The notes beneath the pieces are model-generated. The model had not been told where the DNA came from and searched no databases. It was given only the letters and a program-made list of their open reading frames with translations. DNA of 64,000 nucleotides from Ursus arctos (lineage: Eukaryota; Chordata; Mammalia; Carnivora; Ursidae). A program made the position numbers and the translations under genes. The DNA lies in contig NW_026623056.1 in NCBI RefSeq assembly GCF_023065955.2, forward strand, positions 86,489,256 to 86,553,255, written 5' to 3'. The number at the start of each line of letters is the position of its first letter. Position 1 is the first letter of the stretch. Positions 1 through 10,490 of the stretch are shown in pieces.

Positions 1-839
1 TCTTGGCTTCACTGCTTCTTAAAGCTGGGCCCTCCAGGCTTGCCCTTGCAATGGGAAAAAGACGGCAGTGATAAAGGAATTAGGAACATCCTCTCAAGCC
101 AAACTTGACCCCCTTGCACTGCTTCTGAATCAGATCCAATATCCCTATTGGCAGATAGATATTTTGGGCAGGCCAGAGCAGAGGTAAGCAACAGGGCCAG
201 CTTTTACATTTTAAATGAAGTGTCGTATGTTAAAGCTTGCCAGCCCAAGACCACCAGGAACACACCTGTGGGCAAACATAGCTGCGTGTGGTAGGTTGGA
301 GTGGAGGACACGTAGGCAAACCGTACGACAGCTCAGGTGGGGGAGTCAGGAGGAGTAAAATTGCAGGAACTACACGGACCCGTCCATAGGCCCGTTACAG
401 GAGGAGTCTTGAGAGAGTCAGTCAATTTGTCAACTGGGCAACTTGCCAGAACAGCACATCCATGGTCTTGTTAAGAACACAGACTTGAATGAGCTTCATG
501 TGTCTTGCCTGTCACGGTGCAGGACTGTCTATTTTTTACAGTCATAGTGCGGTTCTGCAAGTTGTGGGCTTCTGGTTCCATTCCGTCTCCTCACACAGCC
601 TAGCTACCGGGAGGCTCGTTTTTTTACTTTATCACATATAATTTTCAGACTGTCGCATGAAAATTTTAGTGCCTTTTCTTGACTTATCAACTTTAGTCCA
701 AAATCTCACAACATAGCTATGATAGACGAGTGATTGAGCTTATCTATAACCTGCAACACCTCCACCTTCTCCCAATTTTTGTTAAGTTTATCTCACTTTG
801 AGTTCTTCTACTGATTATATTTGTAACTCTAAACCAGCT
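1..839. other. Unique sequence, no gene seen
   Basis: This stretch holds ordinary AT-balanced non-coding DNA. No open frame shows a recognisable domain, no splice-flanked exon stands out, and no repeat family could be identified with confidence. Confidence 0.5.
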
Positions 840-1055
840 TCTCAGACAGGGGAGTCTCCCTGGTGTGTTGGAGGGGGCATTTGGCAATGCCTGGAGACAG
901 GTTTGGGCTGTTACAACTCGAAGGTGGTATTGACGTCTAGTGAGTACAGACTAGCAATGCTGCCCACAGCTCAGGGTGCATGGGACAGTCCCCATAACAG
1001 AGAATTATCCAGCCAAATCATAACAGTGCCAAGGCTGAGAAACCCTGCTTTCAAC
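840..1055 (+). mobile_element. MER5A-like hAT DNA transposon fossil
   Basis: The body reads as the MER5A non-autonomous hAT consensus in the forward direction: 'ggcatttggcaatgcctgg', then 'gtctagtgagtacag', 'gaattatccagcc' and the terminal 'gctgagaaaccctg'. The 5' inverted repeat is degraded. This is an ancient eutherian fossil with no coding capacity. The family is recognised from memory of the consensus; exact ends are approximate. Confidence 0.75.
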
Positions 1056-1774
1056 AATACGTTAAAATCTCTTGACCCATCAACTTAGACAATATTGGAT
1101 TTTGCATCATTATGATGAAGAAATGTGCTCTCTACCTCATCCCATCTGTCCCCTCTCTTTGAGCCAAGTCAAGCTTTGATCATTCGCATTCTATTTAGAT
1201 CAATAACTGACAGTTTGGCCTAATTCTCAAATCCCAAACTCAATATAGAGTGTTTACAATGTCATGATTATGCAAATATTGATCTCTGAACCATGGGATG
1301 TGACTAAACCATGGAGAAGGAAATGCCAACCTTTGCCACCCACCTGGGCCCCTCCAGGGAGACTGAGCCAGGTGTCAGGGTCAACTGGATTCTCTCTTCT
1401 TACTCCTCATCCGTAGTTTCAATCATGCCCCCATTTCAGGTTGCTCACATTTGAATCATGACATCCTTGGTTTTGATGGGCTTTTAACTTTCTTTTTAAA
1501 CATTTGTTCACAAAAGAATCATGTTCCTTCACCCCATCGTGAGATCATCCAGCTTTCTCGATCACATACGTGTTAATAGAACCTCGTTTCACTGCAGAGT
1601 CACACTTCCACAGTCTGTTCTTCTGTTCTAGGTCAGAATGCTTGCTTGCCAGATCCACAGAGTGACTCTTATCCTGATATGTCTTCTCCATTTCCTCCCA
1701 GGTTAGGGTCAGTTGGGTCTGCAGACTTGCCTTCCTTCCTTGGATTCTTTCTAGATCCAAGAGTCACCGCATCA
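1056..1774. other. Unique sequence, no gene seen
   Basis: Non-coding DNA between a MER5A-like fossil and a MIR. Short overlapping open frames near 1545-1863 occur on both strands, but none resembles a known protein, and the MIR begins inside the same stretch. Confidence 0.45.
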
Positions 1775-2035
1775 TGGTGGGTAAGTACCAGGCTGGAGCC
1801 AACTCCCAGTGCAACTCCCATGGCTTCCACACAGTAGCTGCATGACCCTGGACAAGTTACCAAATCTTTCTATGTCTGTTTCTTTGCACATAGAATGGGG
1901 ATTATGATGGTAAATATGATAACCAAACTCAGGGTCATTGTAAGGGTGAAATTATGCATGTAAAGTGTTTAGAACAGTGCCTGGCATTTAGCGAAGCCTC
2001 AATAAGTGCTAGCGATTACTGTCATTATTTTACTG
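1775..2035 (+). mobile_element. MIR SINE (ancient, tRNA-derived)
   Basis: Core and tail of a MIR element are readable: 'gcatgaccctggacaagtta', a degraded 'atgtctgtttctttgcac' where the consensus has a TCAGTTTCCTCATC-like block, 'gaatggggattatgatgg', then 'gtttagaacagtgcctggca' and 'cctcaataagtgctag'. MIRs are mammal-wide relics inserted before the carnivore radiation. The copy is divergent but near full length. Confidence 0.85.
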
Positions 2036-2059
2036 GAGCGTATCCTTAAGTAATTTTCC

Positions 2060-3080
2060 CAGCAGATTATACGGAAGGTAAAACTTTCTGAGTCTTTGCA
2101 CGTACGAAATGTCTTTATTTTGCCTTCTCGTTTGATTGACAGGTTAAAATTCTCTTGAAATCACTTTCCTTAAGCACTGTGAAGGCATTACCCCGCTGTT
2201 TTCTAACACCTGGTGTTGCTGATTAGAAATCCAATGCAAATCTGACTCTTGTTGTCTCCTTGTACATAGCTGCTCTCTGTGAGTTTTTTTTTGCACAAGG
2301 ATGTATCTAGGTGTGACACTTGACCCTTCAAAGTGCACAACATTTGAGCACTTTCTAGCTGAGCCAGTGTTTCTCTTCAGCTCTGGTAGATTTTTTTTTA
2401 AGCTCTGGCAATTTCATTTGATTATTTCCTTATGAATATTTCCTCCTTTAACTTTTCTTTTTCTGTGTTTTTGGAATTGTCATCTGATGAAATACTGGAC
2501 TTACTGAGTTGGTCTCCCTGTCACTTCCATTTTCTTTCTGATTTCCCTTTTTTTTTTTTTTTTTTGTTCTGGAAGATTGTCTTTACTTTTTTTTTTCTAA
2601 GTCTTTTATTAGAGGTTTCATTTCAATAATAATATTTTTAACATTAAAAAATTCTTCCAGGGGCGCCTGGGTAGCGCAGTCGTTAAGTGTCTGCCTTCGG
2701 CTCAGGGCGTGATCCTGGCATTCTGGGATCGAGCCCCACATCAGGCTCCTCCGCTGGGAGCCTGCTTCTTCCTCTCCCACTCCCCTGCTGTGTTCCCTCT
2801 CTCTCTGGCTGTCTCTCTGTCACATAAGTAAATAAAATCTTAAAAAAAAAAATTCTTCCATATTTTCTAACTGCTCCTTTTTCAGAGCAACCATTATCAT
2901 TTTATAGATATAATATCTTTTAAATTTTTCCCAGTTTCTTATTAGAGTTTTGGGTAAGAATTTAATTTGAGTTCTTATCTGGTGCCTAGTTTGTGCTTTC
3001 TTTGGCTCCAATTATTCTGTTCATCATCTTGGTCCTCCTATTCAGGGTCATTTTTTCTTCTAACGTGTGGTGCTCCTTGG
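2060..3080 (-). mobile_element. Ancient L1M/HAL1-like LINE fragment, interrupted by a CAN SINE
   Basis: Sequence on both sides of the SINE at 2660-2846 matches, by eye, old L1M/HAL1 DNA in antisense orientation. Examples are 'gcaaatctgactcttgttg', 'atgtatctaggtgtgac', 'ctaactgctcctttttcag' and 'tattagagttttgggtaag'. No open reading frame survives. Assignment rests on scattered consensus-like phrases, so subfamily and boundaries are uncertain. The younger SINE splits it, which gives the relative insertion order. Confidence 0.5.
2660..2846 (+). mobile_element. CAN SINE (SINEC), bear-type
   Basis: Full-length element with the tRNA-derived head (gggcgcctgggtagcgcagtcgt), the 'ggcgtgatcc' and 'gatcgagccccacatcagg' body and an A-rich tail. 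It is flanked by a perfect 14-bp target-site duplication aaaaaattcttcca at 2646-2659 and 2847-2860. Low divergence and perfect duplication indicate a comparatively young insertion into an old L1M fragment. Confidence 0.95.
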
Positions 3081-4395
3081 TCGTCATTCATATTTATTTG
3101 CCAGGCCACAGGATGGATTAATACAGGTGGCTCTGTCTTCTATTAGCAGATAGGTCTGACCAGCTGCTTGGATGAGCTAACTGGAATTGTGAAGCATTTG
3201 TTTTTTATCGTATCATGTCTATCACCTCTCCCTCTCCTCTGCCCCCCACACAGACCACTCGCTCTTCCCCCCTACTGGGTTCTTTCCATCTAACAACCCA
3301 AGAAGCACATACCTACAGTGCAAGCCCACCTACAGGGTCTCTGGCAGGGCTTCTGCAGCACTGGAGGAAATCCCAAAGGATGCCGCCTCAATGCCAGAGT
3401 CAGCACATTTCTCAGGTGCCTACTAGACACTTATTGTCTGTCCAAAGTGTACCAGTATTTTGCTGACGAGGTGTTAGAAGCCCTGAAATTAATGTACTGA
3501 AGCAGCTCAAAGTAGCCCGTACAGTCTGCTGGTATCTACACGTGGCACCTATCCAGACATGCTACGACCTAACTGACCAGGCAAGGAGTCCATTGATGCA
3601 GTGGCTCCTGTTGAACTATTATGGTGCCATCAGACTGCGACAGGGCCACCCACTGCCATCAAAGTGGAACCTGGGTGTGGAGATTTAAGGCACTGACTTG
3701 GAATTTAACAATGTTCCACAGTCCTAGACTCATGCCTGAGGCAGAAATGCTATTTCTGTTTCTTTCTGCCTTTTATATATGGTCTCAGCATACTGAGGGC
3801 TGGAGCTAGAACTATTTCTCGGGACAGCTATGTCCGGCAGCCGGCGTATTCCTGTGATTAACACCAAAGATAGTTGGATGCACTCTCCACTCCAAGGGGG
3901 CTGCAATGGGGATTGAGTACGGGTTATTTACTATCAGCTAATTTACTCTCGGCCTTCTGCATCAGAGCTGAACTGTGAGAAGCAAGAGAAAGGGTGCTGC
4001 CCAAGAGGGGTTTTCCAATGAAAGAGTTTAAAAAAAAATAAATTGGTTTCAACGGCAGTGGTAAAACAAGAATTTGAAGTTCGTCTGCATGCCCGGGCCA
4101 GGTTGACCAGTTCTCCAGCTCAACTAGTAAACACGGGGATCAAATTGAGAGTAAAAGCTGTATCTGTGCCTTCCTTAGCTCTTTGTTTTCATTAAAAATA
4201 CAAATACCTGTTTTTTACCCCCCACTGTCTTTATTGACTAATTCATGGGATCCATTTGGCCAGAGCTGATATGTTTTCCCACAGTTTTTAAAATAGCTTC
4301 AATTCCATTATTCTGGGGTAAATACGTCTGACTCTCAGTTTCGCCTAGAAATTGGAAGTGGGAGAATCCTGTGTTGCTGTTAATGAGCTCTTACA
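3081..4395. other. Unique sequence, no gene seen
   Basis: Non-coding DNA with several short open frames (for example 3215-3500 and 3621-3809) that show no domain, codon bias or splice framing. No repeat was identified with confidence. Confidence 0.45.
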
Positions 4396-4804
4396 CTAGT
4401 TTCCGAGCTGCCGTTCCAAAGTGCCACCAGCGAGAGGGCTCAATCCAGTAATGCATTCTCTCATAGTTCCGGAGGCCAGAGGTCCAAAATCAAGGTGTTG
4501 GCAGGATTGACTCCTTCTTGGGGACTCAGAGTCTGCTGCATGCGTCTCTCCTAATTTCTGGTGGATGTTGGCAACCCTCAGAGTTCCTCGGCTTGTGGCT
4601 GGATAGCTCCAGTCTACCTCTGTTGGGACGTGACCATCCGTCTTCCCTCTGTGTCTGAGCCTCACGTAGTGGTCTCTGTGTCCAGTCTCCTCTTCTTGTA
4701 GCTTAATCTTAATTACATCTGAAAACACGTATTTCCAAATAAGGTCGCATTATTCACAGGTACTAGGGGTTAGGACTTGAACATAGCGTTTGGGGAACAC
4801 AACC
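4396..4804 (-). mobile_element. ERVL-MaLR-type solo LTR
   Basis: Reads as an antisense MaLR-type LTR: 'catagttccggaggccagag', 'aaaatcaaggtgttggcagg', 'cggcttgtggctggatagct', 'aattacatctgaaaacac' and 'tttccaaataaggtcgcatt'. It is one of at least four copies of the same LTR group in the window (see 33069, 36762, 43093). No internal retroviral genes are attached, so it is a solo LTR or fragment. The subfamily name is uncertain. Confidence 0.75.
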
Positions 4805-6140
4805 CACAAGTGCCTACCAGGTCCCACAAACGTTGGTGTGGTTACATTGCTGGAAGTGGGGACCCAGGGCGATCAGACAAAAAGATCTTAGATTCCAAGT
4901 TCTCAGCCCATGGCTACACATACTGTTTCTAGCAATGACAAGGGATTCCTAAAGTTAATTATGTTGAAATATGCCAAAGTCTCTAAACTTGAGACCCAGA
5001 AAGCCCCAGAAGTCTAAGCTCTCAGTCCTGGTCCCACAAGCCGGCCATCTTCTCCGTCACTAGGGTGCGTGTAGACCTGCCTTGATGGTCTCCTCGCCAC
5101 AGGAGCAGCACACGCAGCCTTCCTCCGCTTACCCGCAAAGCCATATGTGGTGTATGGTGCTATTCCAAGCATCTAACAAAAGGCAGGATGTGGCTTTGCG
5201 TGGTACTTTGAAATGATCAAGAAAAAATATATTTACCAAAAATGACCTGAAATAGGGTCAATGCACAGTGAATCAGTGTTTAGCAACTGGGAAAACAGGT
5301 TGTCGGTTTCACAGGACTCATTTGAACAATGTTTCCAAGTGTCCAGGCGATGCAGGAAAAAGTGGTGCACAGATTGGCTTAGAGGGAAACAGAAATGAAG
5401 GGGAAAGCAAACCAACTCCAGGGGGGAGAAAAAAAAGGAAAAAGGCTAAAAGAAAAAAAAAATGTGCAAGTGTACCTCTTAAGTCCCACAAATCCGCAGG
5501 GATTTGTAACTCAGGAAAACCCTAAAGTGAAACACAAATCAAAAAGTGACCAAGAGCCATAATCCACATTCCTAAATAGTTGTCTTTTCCGGTAATGAAA
5601 AAAGAATAAGACTGTAAACATATAATATCTCTCTCCATCATCGCAGCTTCTTTCATTTCTTTCTTAAAATATTACAAAGCAAACAAATCCTGCATTCTAA
5701 TCCATTATAAACCAGTTCCATATCTAATCAACTTGAAGCCAAAGCCATATGGGCTGTGCAAACATAAAAAAAGTAATTCTAAGATAAGCAAAACAGGAAA
5801 TTGGAGGTCGGTGATGATGAAACTGATATGCGAACGGTAATCTGAGCAGTAAAGTCACTAAACCCTTCCTGCTCCATAAACAGTGTCTCGGGATGTGTTT
5901 CATTCGCCTTCCCTTGTGATTTGGCAGTGGGTTGTACCAGTTAGTGCAAATCATCGTCTTCCTCTCTCCTACCCCATGTCAGCAACATGTGCCCGGCTGC
6001 AGGATCCGAGTGCACCAGGCGTTCCCATCTGCTCTGGCTGAGCTCTGTGTGGTCCACCCTTCAGCCCAAGCTGCCAGGGAAGAGACAGATGGACGCACCT
6101 TGGTTTCCCAGTGTTTGCTGCAAAAGCTGGTCTGCCTGTC
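4805..6140. other. Unique AT-rich sequence, no gene seen
   Basis: Contains an A/G-rich patch (about 5398-5462) that creates a lysine-rich open frame on the + strand, which is a compositional effect. AT-rich, repeat-poor DNA follows at 5560-5940. No coding exon is supported. Confidence 0.45.
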
Positions 6141-6350
6141 TAGACCAGGGCTCCCAACCTCGGCGCTCGTCCCACTTGGGCGCTGATGGTTTGTCTCGTG
6201 CCTGGCAGGGTGTTTCGCTGTGTCCCCGGCCTCCACCCTCAAGATGCTAACAGTATCTGCTTCAGTCCTGATGATCACAAATGTCTGGGGATATTGCCGG
6301 ATGTCCCTGGGAGGGGGAGGCCAGTCACCCACAGCTGAGAACCACTTATT
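6141..6350 (-). mobile_element. MER5A/B-like hAT transposon fossil
   Basis: Antisense MER5-type copy starting 'cagggctcccaacctcggcg' and ending 'cacagctgagaaccactta', with the diagnostic 'aatgtctggggatattgccg' and 'gatgtccctgggaggggga' near the end. Terminal inverted-repeat wording (CAG-GGTTCTCAACC type) is recognisable at both ends. No coding capacity. Confidence 0.75.
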
Positions 6351-6363
6351 TAGAAGGAAACTT

Positions 6364-6563
6364 GGGGCACCTGGGTGGCTCAGTTGTTAAGCATCTGCCT
6401 TTGGCTCAGGGTGTGATCCCAGGGTCCTGGGATCGAGCCCTGCATCGGGCTCCCTGCTCCGCTGGGAGCCTGCTTCTTCCTCTCCCACTCCCCCTGCTTG
6501 TGTTCCCTCTCTCGCTGGCTGTCTCTCTTTGTCAAATAAATAAATAAAACCTTAAAAAAAAAA
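6364..6563 (+). mobile_element. CAN SINE (SINEC)
   Basis: Complete carnivore SINE: 'ggggcacctgggtggctcag' head, 'gggatcgagccctgcatcgg' body, TC-rich segment and '(aaat)n' tail into poly-A. An imperfect target-site duplication agaaggaa flanks it (upstream at about 6352, downstream at about 6565). It abuts the MER5-like fossil. Confidence 0.93.
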
Positions 6564-6644
6564 AAGAAGGAATCTTTGCTAGAAAGAGCTCAAATCATTC
6601 ATTTTAGGTAGTCTGATTTCATTAGCCTTCATGGAGGGCATTCA

Positions 6645-6842
6645 TTATGCCACTTTGGACTTGAATGTCACCTTCTCCATAAGGCTTCCCCTGACCACCC
6701 TATTTATACTCACCTACTATTCCCGCTTCTCCTTTATCATGGTTATTGTTTAATACTCTTTTTCCGCTGCCAGACTATATGCAATTCTGCACACATAGCA
6801 GGTGCTCAAAAGACAACCGTTCAATAAGTGAGCAGATGCCCC
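6645..6842 (+). mobile_element. LINE L2 3' end
   Basis: L2 3' UTR phrases in order: 'tgtcaccttctccataagg', 'cttcccctgaccaccctatt', 'cacatagcaggtgctcaaaa' and 'ttcaataagtgagcag'. Mammal-wide ancient LINE, truncated and non-coding. Confidence 0.8.
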
Positions 6843-8299
6843 CAAGTTCTACACGGTGCACACAGTGAAGACCTGCATTGCCACGTGACCAGGATGCTGG
6901 CCGAGGGGGCTCCAGGGTCCTCTGACCCAGCGGAGCCACAGTGACAGGCTCTGGGATCTTTCTTTCCTGCTCTACTTCTCACCCAGCTGCATCGATGTCC
7001 AGTGCGAGAGGAGGCGTGGTCTTCTCCCCATCTCTCTTCAAAAGCAAAGAAGCTTTCCCACTGTCCCTGGGAAATGCCCCCTGCCCCACCCTCCAGTATC
7101 TCATGGGCCGGACCTGAGACCCAAGCTCATCCTTAACTCAATGCTTTTCAAGGAAAGTGGACCGACCTTTATTGGCACAAGCCAATCAGATTTACTCTCC
7201 AGCAGCAGATGGAATACTCTCCCCGAAGACTGGAAACCTGAACAGAAGCACAGATGTGGCGACAAGGAGGAAGAGGGAGGTGTTGCCAAGCAAGGTTGGG
7301 CTACTTCCAGAAATGAAGGGCCAGGGAGGGTCAGTGCTGTGCAGGTCACACCCTCAACAGTCTTGTTCGGAGCGCCCCCATCCCTCCTTGGGCCCTGGCC
7401 CCTCCCGATGTCCTTTCATTTTGGCGTACATCCCGTGTACTCTTGCTCAGACATCTGCTAACCCTGACTCTCGAGTAGCAATGGATCGTGGTGCTACCTT
7501 TCCTTGATGACATTAGGACTCTTCTGAGAGTCTTATCTCTTAAAAGTCTTTCACGTCCAAAGGAATTAATCTCTAATAGCCAAACATCAGGTTAGTGTAA
7601 TATGTATAATATGTAGAGACAAAAGAGTTCTCTAGGTGTCCCTCAGAGGCCCAGCCTCCTCTACTACTTCAGTAAGTCAATACAGAATTCCCACAGTCTG
7701 TGGCCAAGTTCTCTGATGCCCCTCTAAGTCCCATCAGTGTCTTGTTCCCACAGTAAACCTAATGCCTGCTCCCTGGGAGGCACTCAGTGTCTTTGTTGAG
7801 TGAAAGAACCAACTCCCTTTTCTCGAGTCAAGGCTTCTCTAGTGCAAGGCATCATAAGACATGTGCTACTAATCTTTCCTCCTATTTCCAGGACACTGGT
7901 CTCTTGCTGGAACCCTCTGATCCTTTGGCTGGAAGGAGACAGGATCTGAAACCTGAGCATAATCCAGGTTCCTACCACCAAAAAGCCCTTCCCACTCCTT
8001 GCAGACAGGCCATAGTGTCCACAGGAAGGCTGACAACTTGGGTCCTTGTCCTGAGGGCTACACATCCCCCTTCCTCAGCGCTCCAGGCCATCTGGAGAAG
8101 ACACTCCTGCCAGAAGATGTGGAGAGTGACAGAGCCTTGGTGGAGGACCACTGAGGGTCCATCAAGAACCCAGAGCAAGAGAGCCTGTACTGTTCCAGCT
8201 GAAAAACCATCTCCAGTCTTCTGGCATATACTGAGGCCCTGTGGTAGAGTGGAAAGGGTTTCCAGATGGGACCCAAGCTACAGCTTCCCAACTACCTGT
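6843..8299. other. Unique sequence, no gene seen
   Basis: GC-moderate non-coding DNA. Longer open frames at 7141-7507 and 7787-8308 lack domains. The latter runs straight into an endogenous LTR, which argues against a real coding exon. Confidence 0.5.
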
Positions 8300-8344
8300 G
8301 TGTATTAGCCAGGGTTCTGGGTTCTCTAGAGAAACAGAATCAAC

Positions 8345-8401
8345 AGAGAGAGAGAGAGAGAGAGAATGTGTGTGTGTGTGTGTTTGTAGAGAGAGAGAGA
8401 A
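8345..8401. repeat. (AG)n/(TG)n compound microsatellite
   Basis: About ten AG units, then about nine TG units interrupted by TTTG, then AG again. It lies in the part of the LTR where the MLT2 consensus itself carries TA/GA-rich DNA, so it probably expanded from that seed. Confidence 0.9.
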
Positions 8402-8740
8402 AGGGAGGTGTGATTTGTTATAAGAAATTGGCTTATGCAATTATGGAGGCTGAAAAGTTCCATGATCTACATTTGGCAAACTGGAGATCCCGGAGAGCCG
8501 ATGGTGTAGTTCCAATCCAAAAGCTGGTAGGCTCAAGACCCAAGAAGAAACTGTGTTTCAGTTCAAGTCCAAAGGCAAGAAAAGACCCAGCTCAAGGCAG
8601 CTGTGCAGGAAGAGTTTCCTCTTATTCATGAAAGAGTCAACCTTTCTGTTCTACTCAGGCCTTCAACTGATTGGATGAGGCTCACCCACACTAGGGAAGG
8701 CAAACTGCTTAACTCAGTTTACCTATTAAAATGTTAGTCT

Positions 8741-8973
8741 TAGGCGTGCCTGGGTAGCTCAGTCAGTTAAGCATCCGACTCTTGGTTTTGGCTCATGTCA
8801 TGGTCTCTGGGTCATGGGATCAAGCCCCGAGTCAGGCTCCACGCTCATCGGGGAATTTGCTTGAGAGTCTCTCTCCCTCTCCTTGTGCCGCTCTCCCTGC
8901 TTGTGCGTCTTGTGCTCACGTGCTTTCTCTCTCTCAAATAAATAAATCTTTAAAAAAATAGAACAAAATAAAA
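8741..8973 (+). mobile_element. CAN SINE inserted in MLT2-like LTR
   Basis: Divergent-head SINE ('taggcgtgcctgggtagctc', 'catccgactcttggttttgg') of the other main CAN subtype, ending in an AAATAAATAAATC-type A-rich tail. A target-site duplication taaaatgttagtct (8727-8740) and taaaatgttaatct (8974-8987) differs by one base. The duplicated bases belong to the surrounding LTR, which proves nesting. Confidence 0.93.
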
Positions 8974-9086
8974 TAAAATGTTAATCTCATTCTAAAACAT
9001 CCTCACAGAAATACCTAGAATGTTTGACCAAATATCTGGGCACCCCATGGCCCAGGCAAGTTGACACATAAAACTAACCATCACAC

Positions 9087-9235
9087 ACTGGGTGACCTTG
9101 GGCAAGGGAGTCTCAGTTTACTCATCTACAAAGTAGGCATAATAACACCCACTTCAAGGGCTATTGGAGATTAAATGAGATCATAGGCACATGGTGCTTG
9201 ACATCCAATGGGTGTGCAGCAAATGCTCTTTCTCT
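9087..9235 (+). mobile_element. MIR SINE fragment
   Basis: MIR core: 'tgggtgaccttgggcaagg', 'tctcagtttactcatctac', 'ggagattaaatgagatca' and 'cacatggtgcttgacatcc'. 5'-truncated directly at the end of the LTR. Confidence 0.8.
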
Positions 9236-10359
9236 GCCCTGCTTTCTCCCAGAAGAGCATCGACTTCTCCTTGGATGGGCCTCTTTGTTGTATGGGCTCC
9301 CTGGGGCTGGGCCAGACACTGCTCTGCAGATAACCTGAGGACCTGATCTCAGCAGCCTCTTCCCATTTTGCCTGGGTTCACGGTAACAGACCCAACCTGC
9401 CAGCCCAACCCTTGGCTACCTGGCTTTTGAGCTCAGTCTGCACAACCTTTGGCCAGCATTCTGGGCCCCCGTGCAGTCAGACCTGCAGTGGAGCTCCTTC
9501 TGCCATCCTGGGACATCCAAAGTTGCCTGCCTGGCCTGCACCAGGTACTCTCTGTCCTTCTACAAGCATCTCAGTCTAAGAATATCTGATATCCAATCTT
9601 GTAAACATATATCATGCATGCATGTTCTTTCTCAGACCCATGTGGCTCCAATGTCACAGTGTGTGTCTTCTCTATTAGTTGGGGGGCACAGCTAAGTTCT
9701 TGTGGATTTAGACTAGAGAAGCCTATTTCTCTCTTACGGAGAGTTGCAGGTGGCAAGAGCAGCTCAGCTCCACACGGTCATGCAGAAACCCAGCTTCCTA
9801 CCCTTGTGTCGTTCCCCCATCCCCGGTGGCCTTCTCATTGTCTGCATGCCTGCAGCTGAGTTGCCACCAAGGCAGGGCTCCAGCCAGCCAGAAGGGGAAA
9901 GAGTATGGATAACATGAGATGCTTGTCCCACACCCAGATGCTGATGTCCCCACTCACACTCCATTAGCAGGAATGTAGTCCCATGGCCACGTCTCACTGC
10001 AAGAAAGGCAGGGGGTACAGGAGGAAGGCGCCTGTCCACTTTTGGTGGACCGCCAGCTGTCTGCACCCCCTTTCCCACTTATTCCCTGAGTGGTGGCCCA
10101 GACTGCAGGGCAAGAGGGGCAGTGCTGTGTGCTGTGTCCCCGAGAGGCAGCTGGGCCACCAAGGACCTGGGAAGGACAGCCCTGCTCAGGATATGGTGGC
10201 TGCATGACCAACACCCCGATCAAGGGGTTCTCCAGCTGAGAAATACTAATGATGAACACAAAACTATAAATAAATGAATACTTTCTTAATAATAAGAAAT
10301 TAAAAAACAATGACACTGAACCATTATCTCATCATGAGATGAAATCGGCTTCTGATTCC
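9236..10359. other. Unique sequence, no gene seen
   Basis: GC-moderate non-coding DNA. Open frames on both strands (9471-10316) have no recognisable domain. It turns AT-rich at about 10230-10320, next to an ERVL LTR fragment. Confidence 0.45.
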
Positions 10360-10490
10360 CTAAATCTCTCTCCTCTCTCCCTCTCTTTATATGCATATAT
10401 CCTATTGGTTATATACATATCCTAGATTTATCCTGTCTCTGGTATGTGTATCTTGTTGGCCCTGTTTCTCTGGAGTAACCCTAGCACAGC
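10360..10490 (+). mobile_element. 3' end of an MLT2-like ERVL LTR
   Basis: Forward-orientation terminal part of the same LTR family as 8300-9086: 'atatatcctattggttatat', then 'ccctgtttctctggagtaac' and 'cctagcaca'. The upstream part is not recognisable. Orientation is opposite to the other copy. Confidence 0.65.

Larger units (their letters stand above)
8300..9086 (-). mobile_element. MLT2-like ERVL solo LTR, split by a CAN SINE
   Basis: Antisense LTR of the endogenous retrovirus-L group. It opens 'gtattagccagggttctggg' and ends in 'aactaaccatcacaca', with internal 'atgcaattatggaggctgaa', 'gttccaatccaaaagctgg', 'caactgattggatgaggctc' and 'tgaccaaatatctgggcacc'. Near full length. An (AG)n/(TG)n microsatellite has grown at about 8345-8400. 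A SINE at 8741-8973 interrupts it. No gag or pol is attached. Old and inert as a retroelement. Confidence 0.85.
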
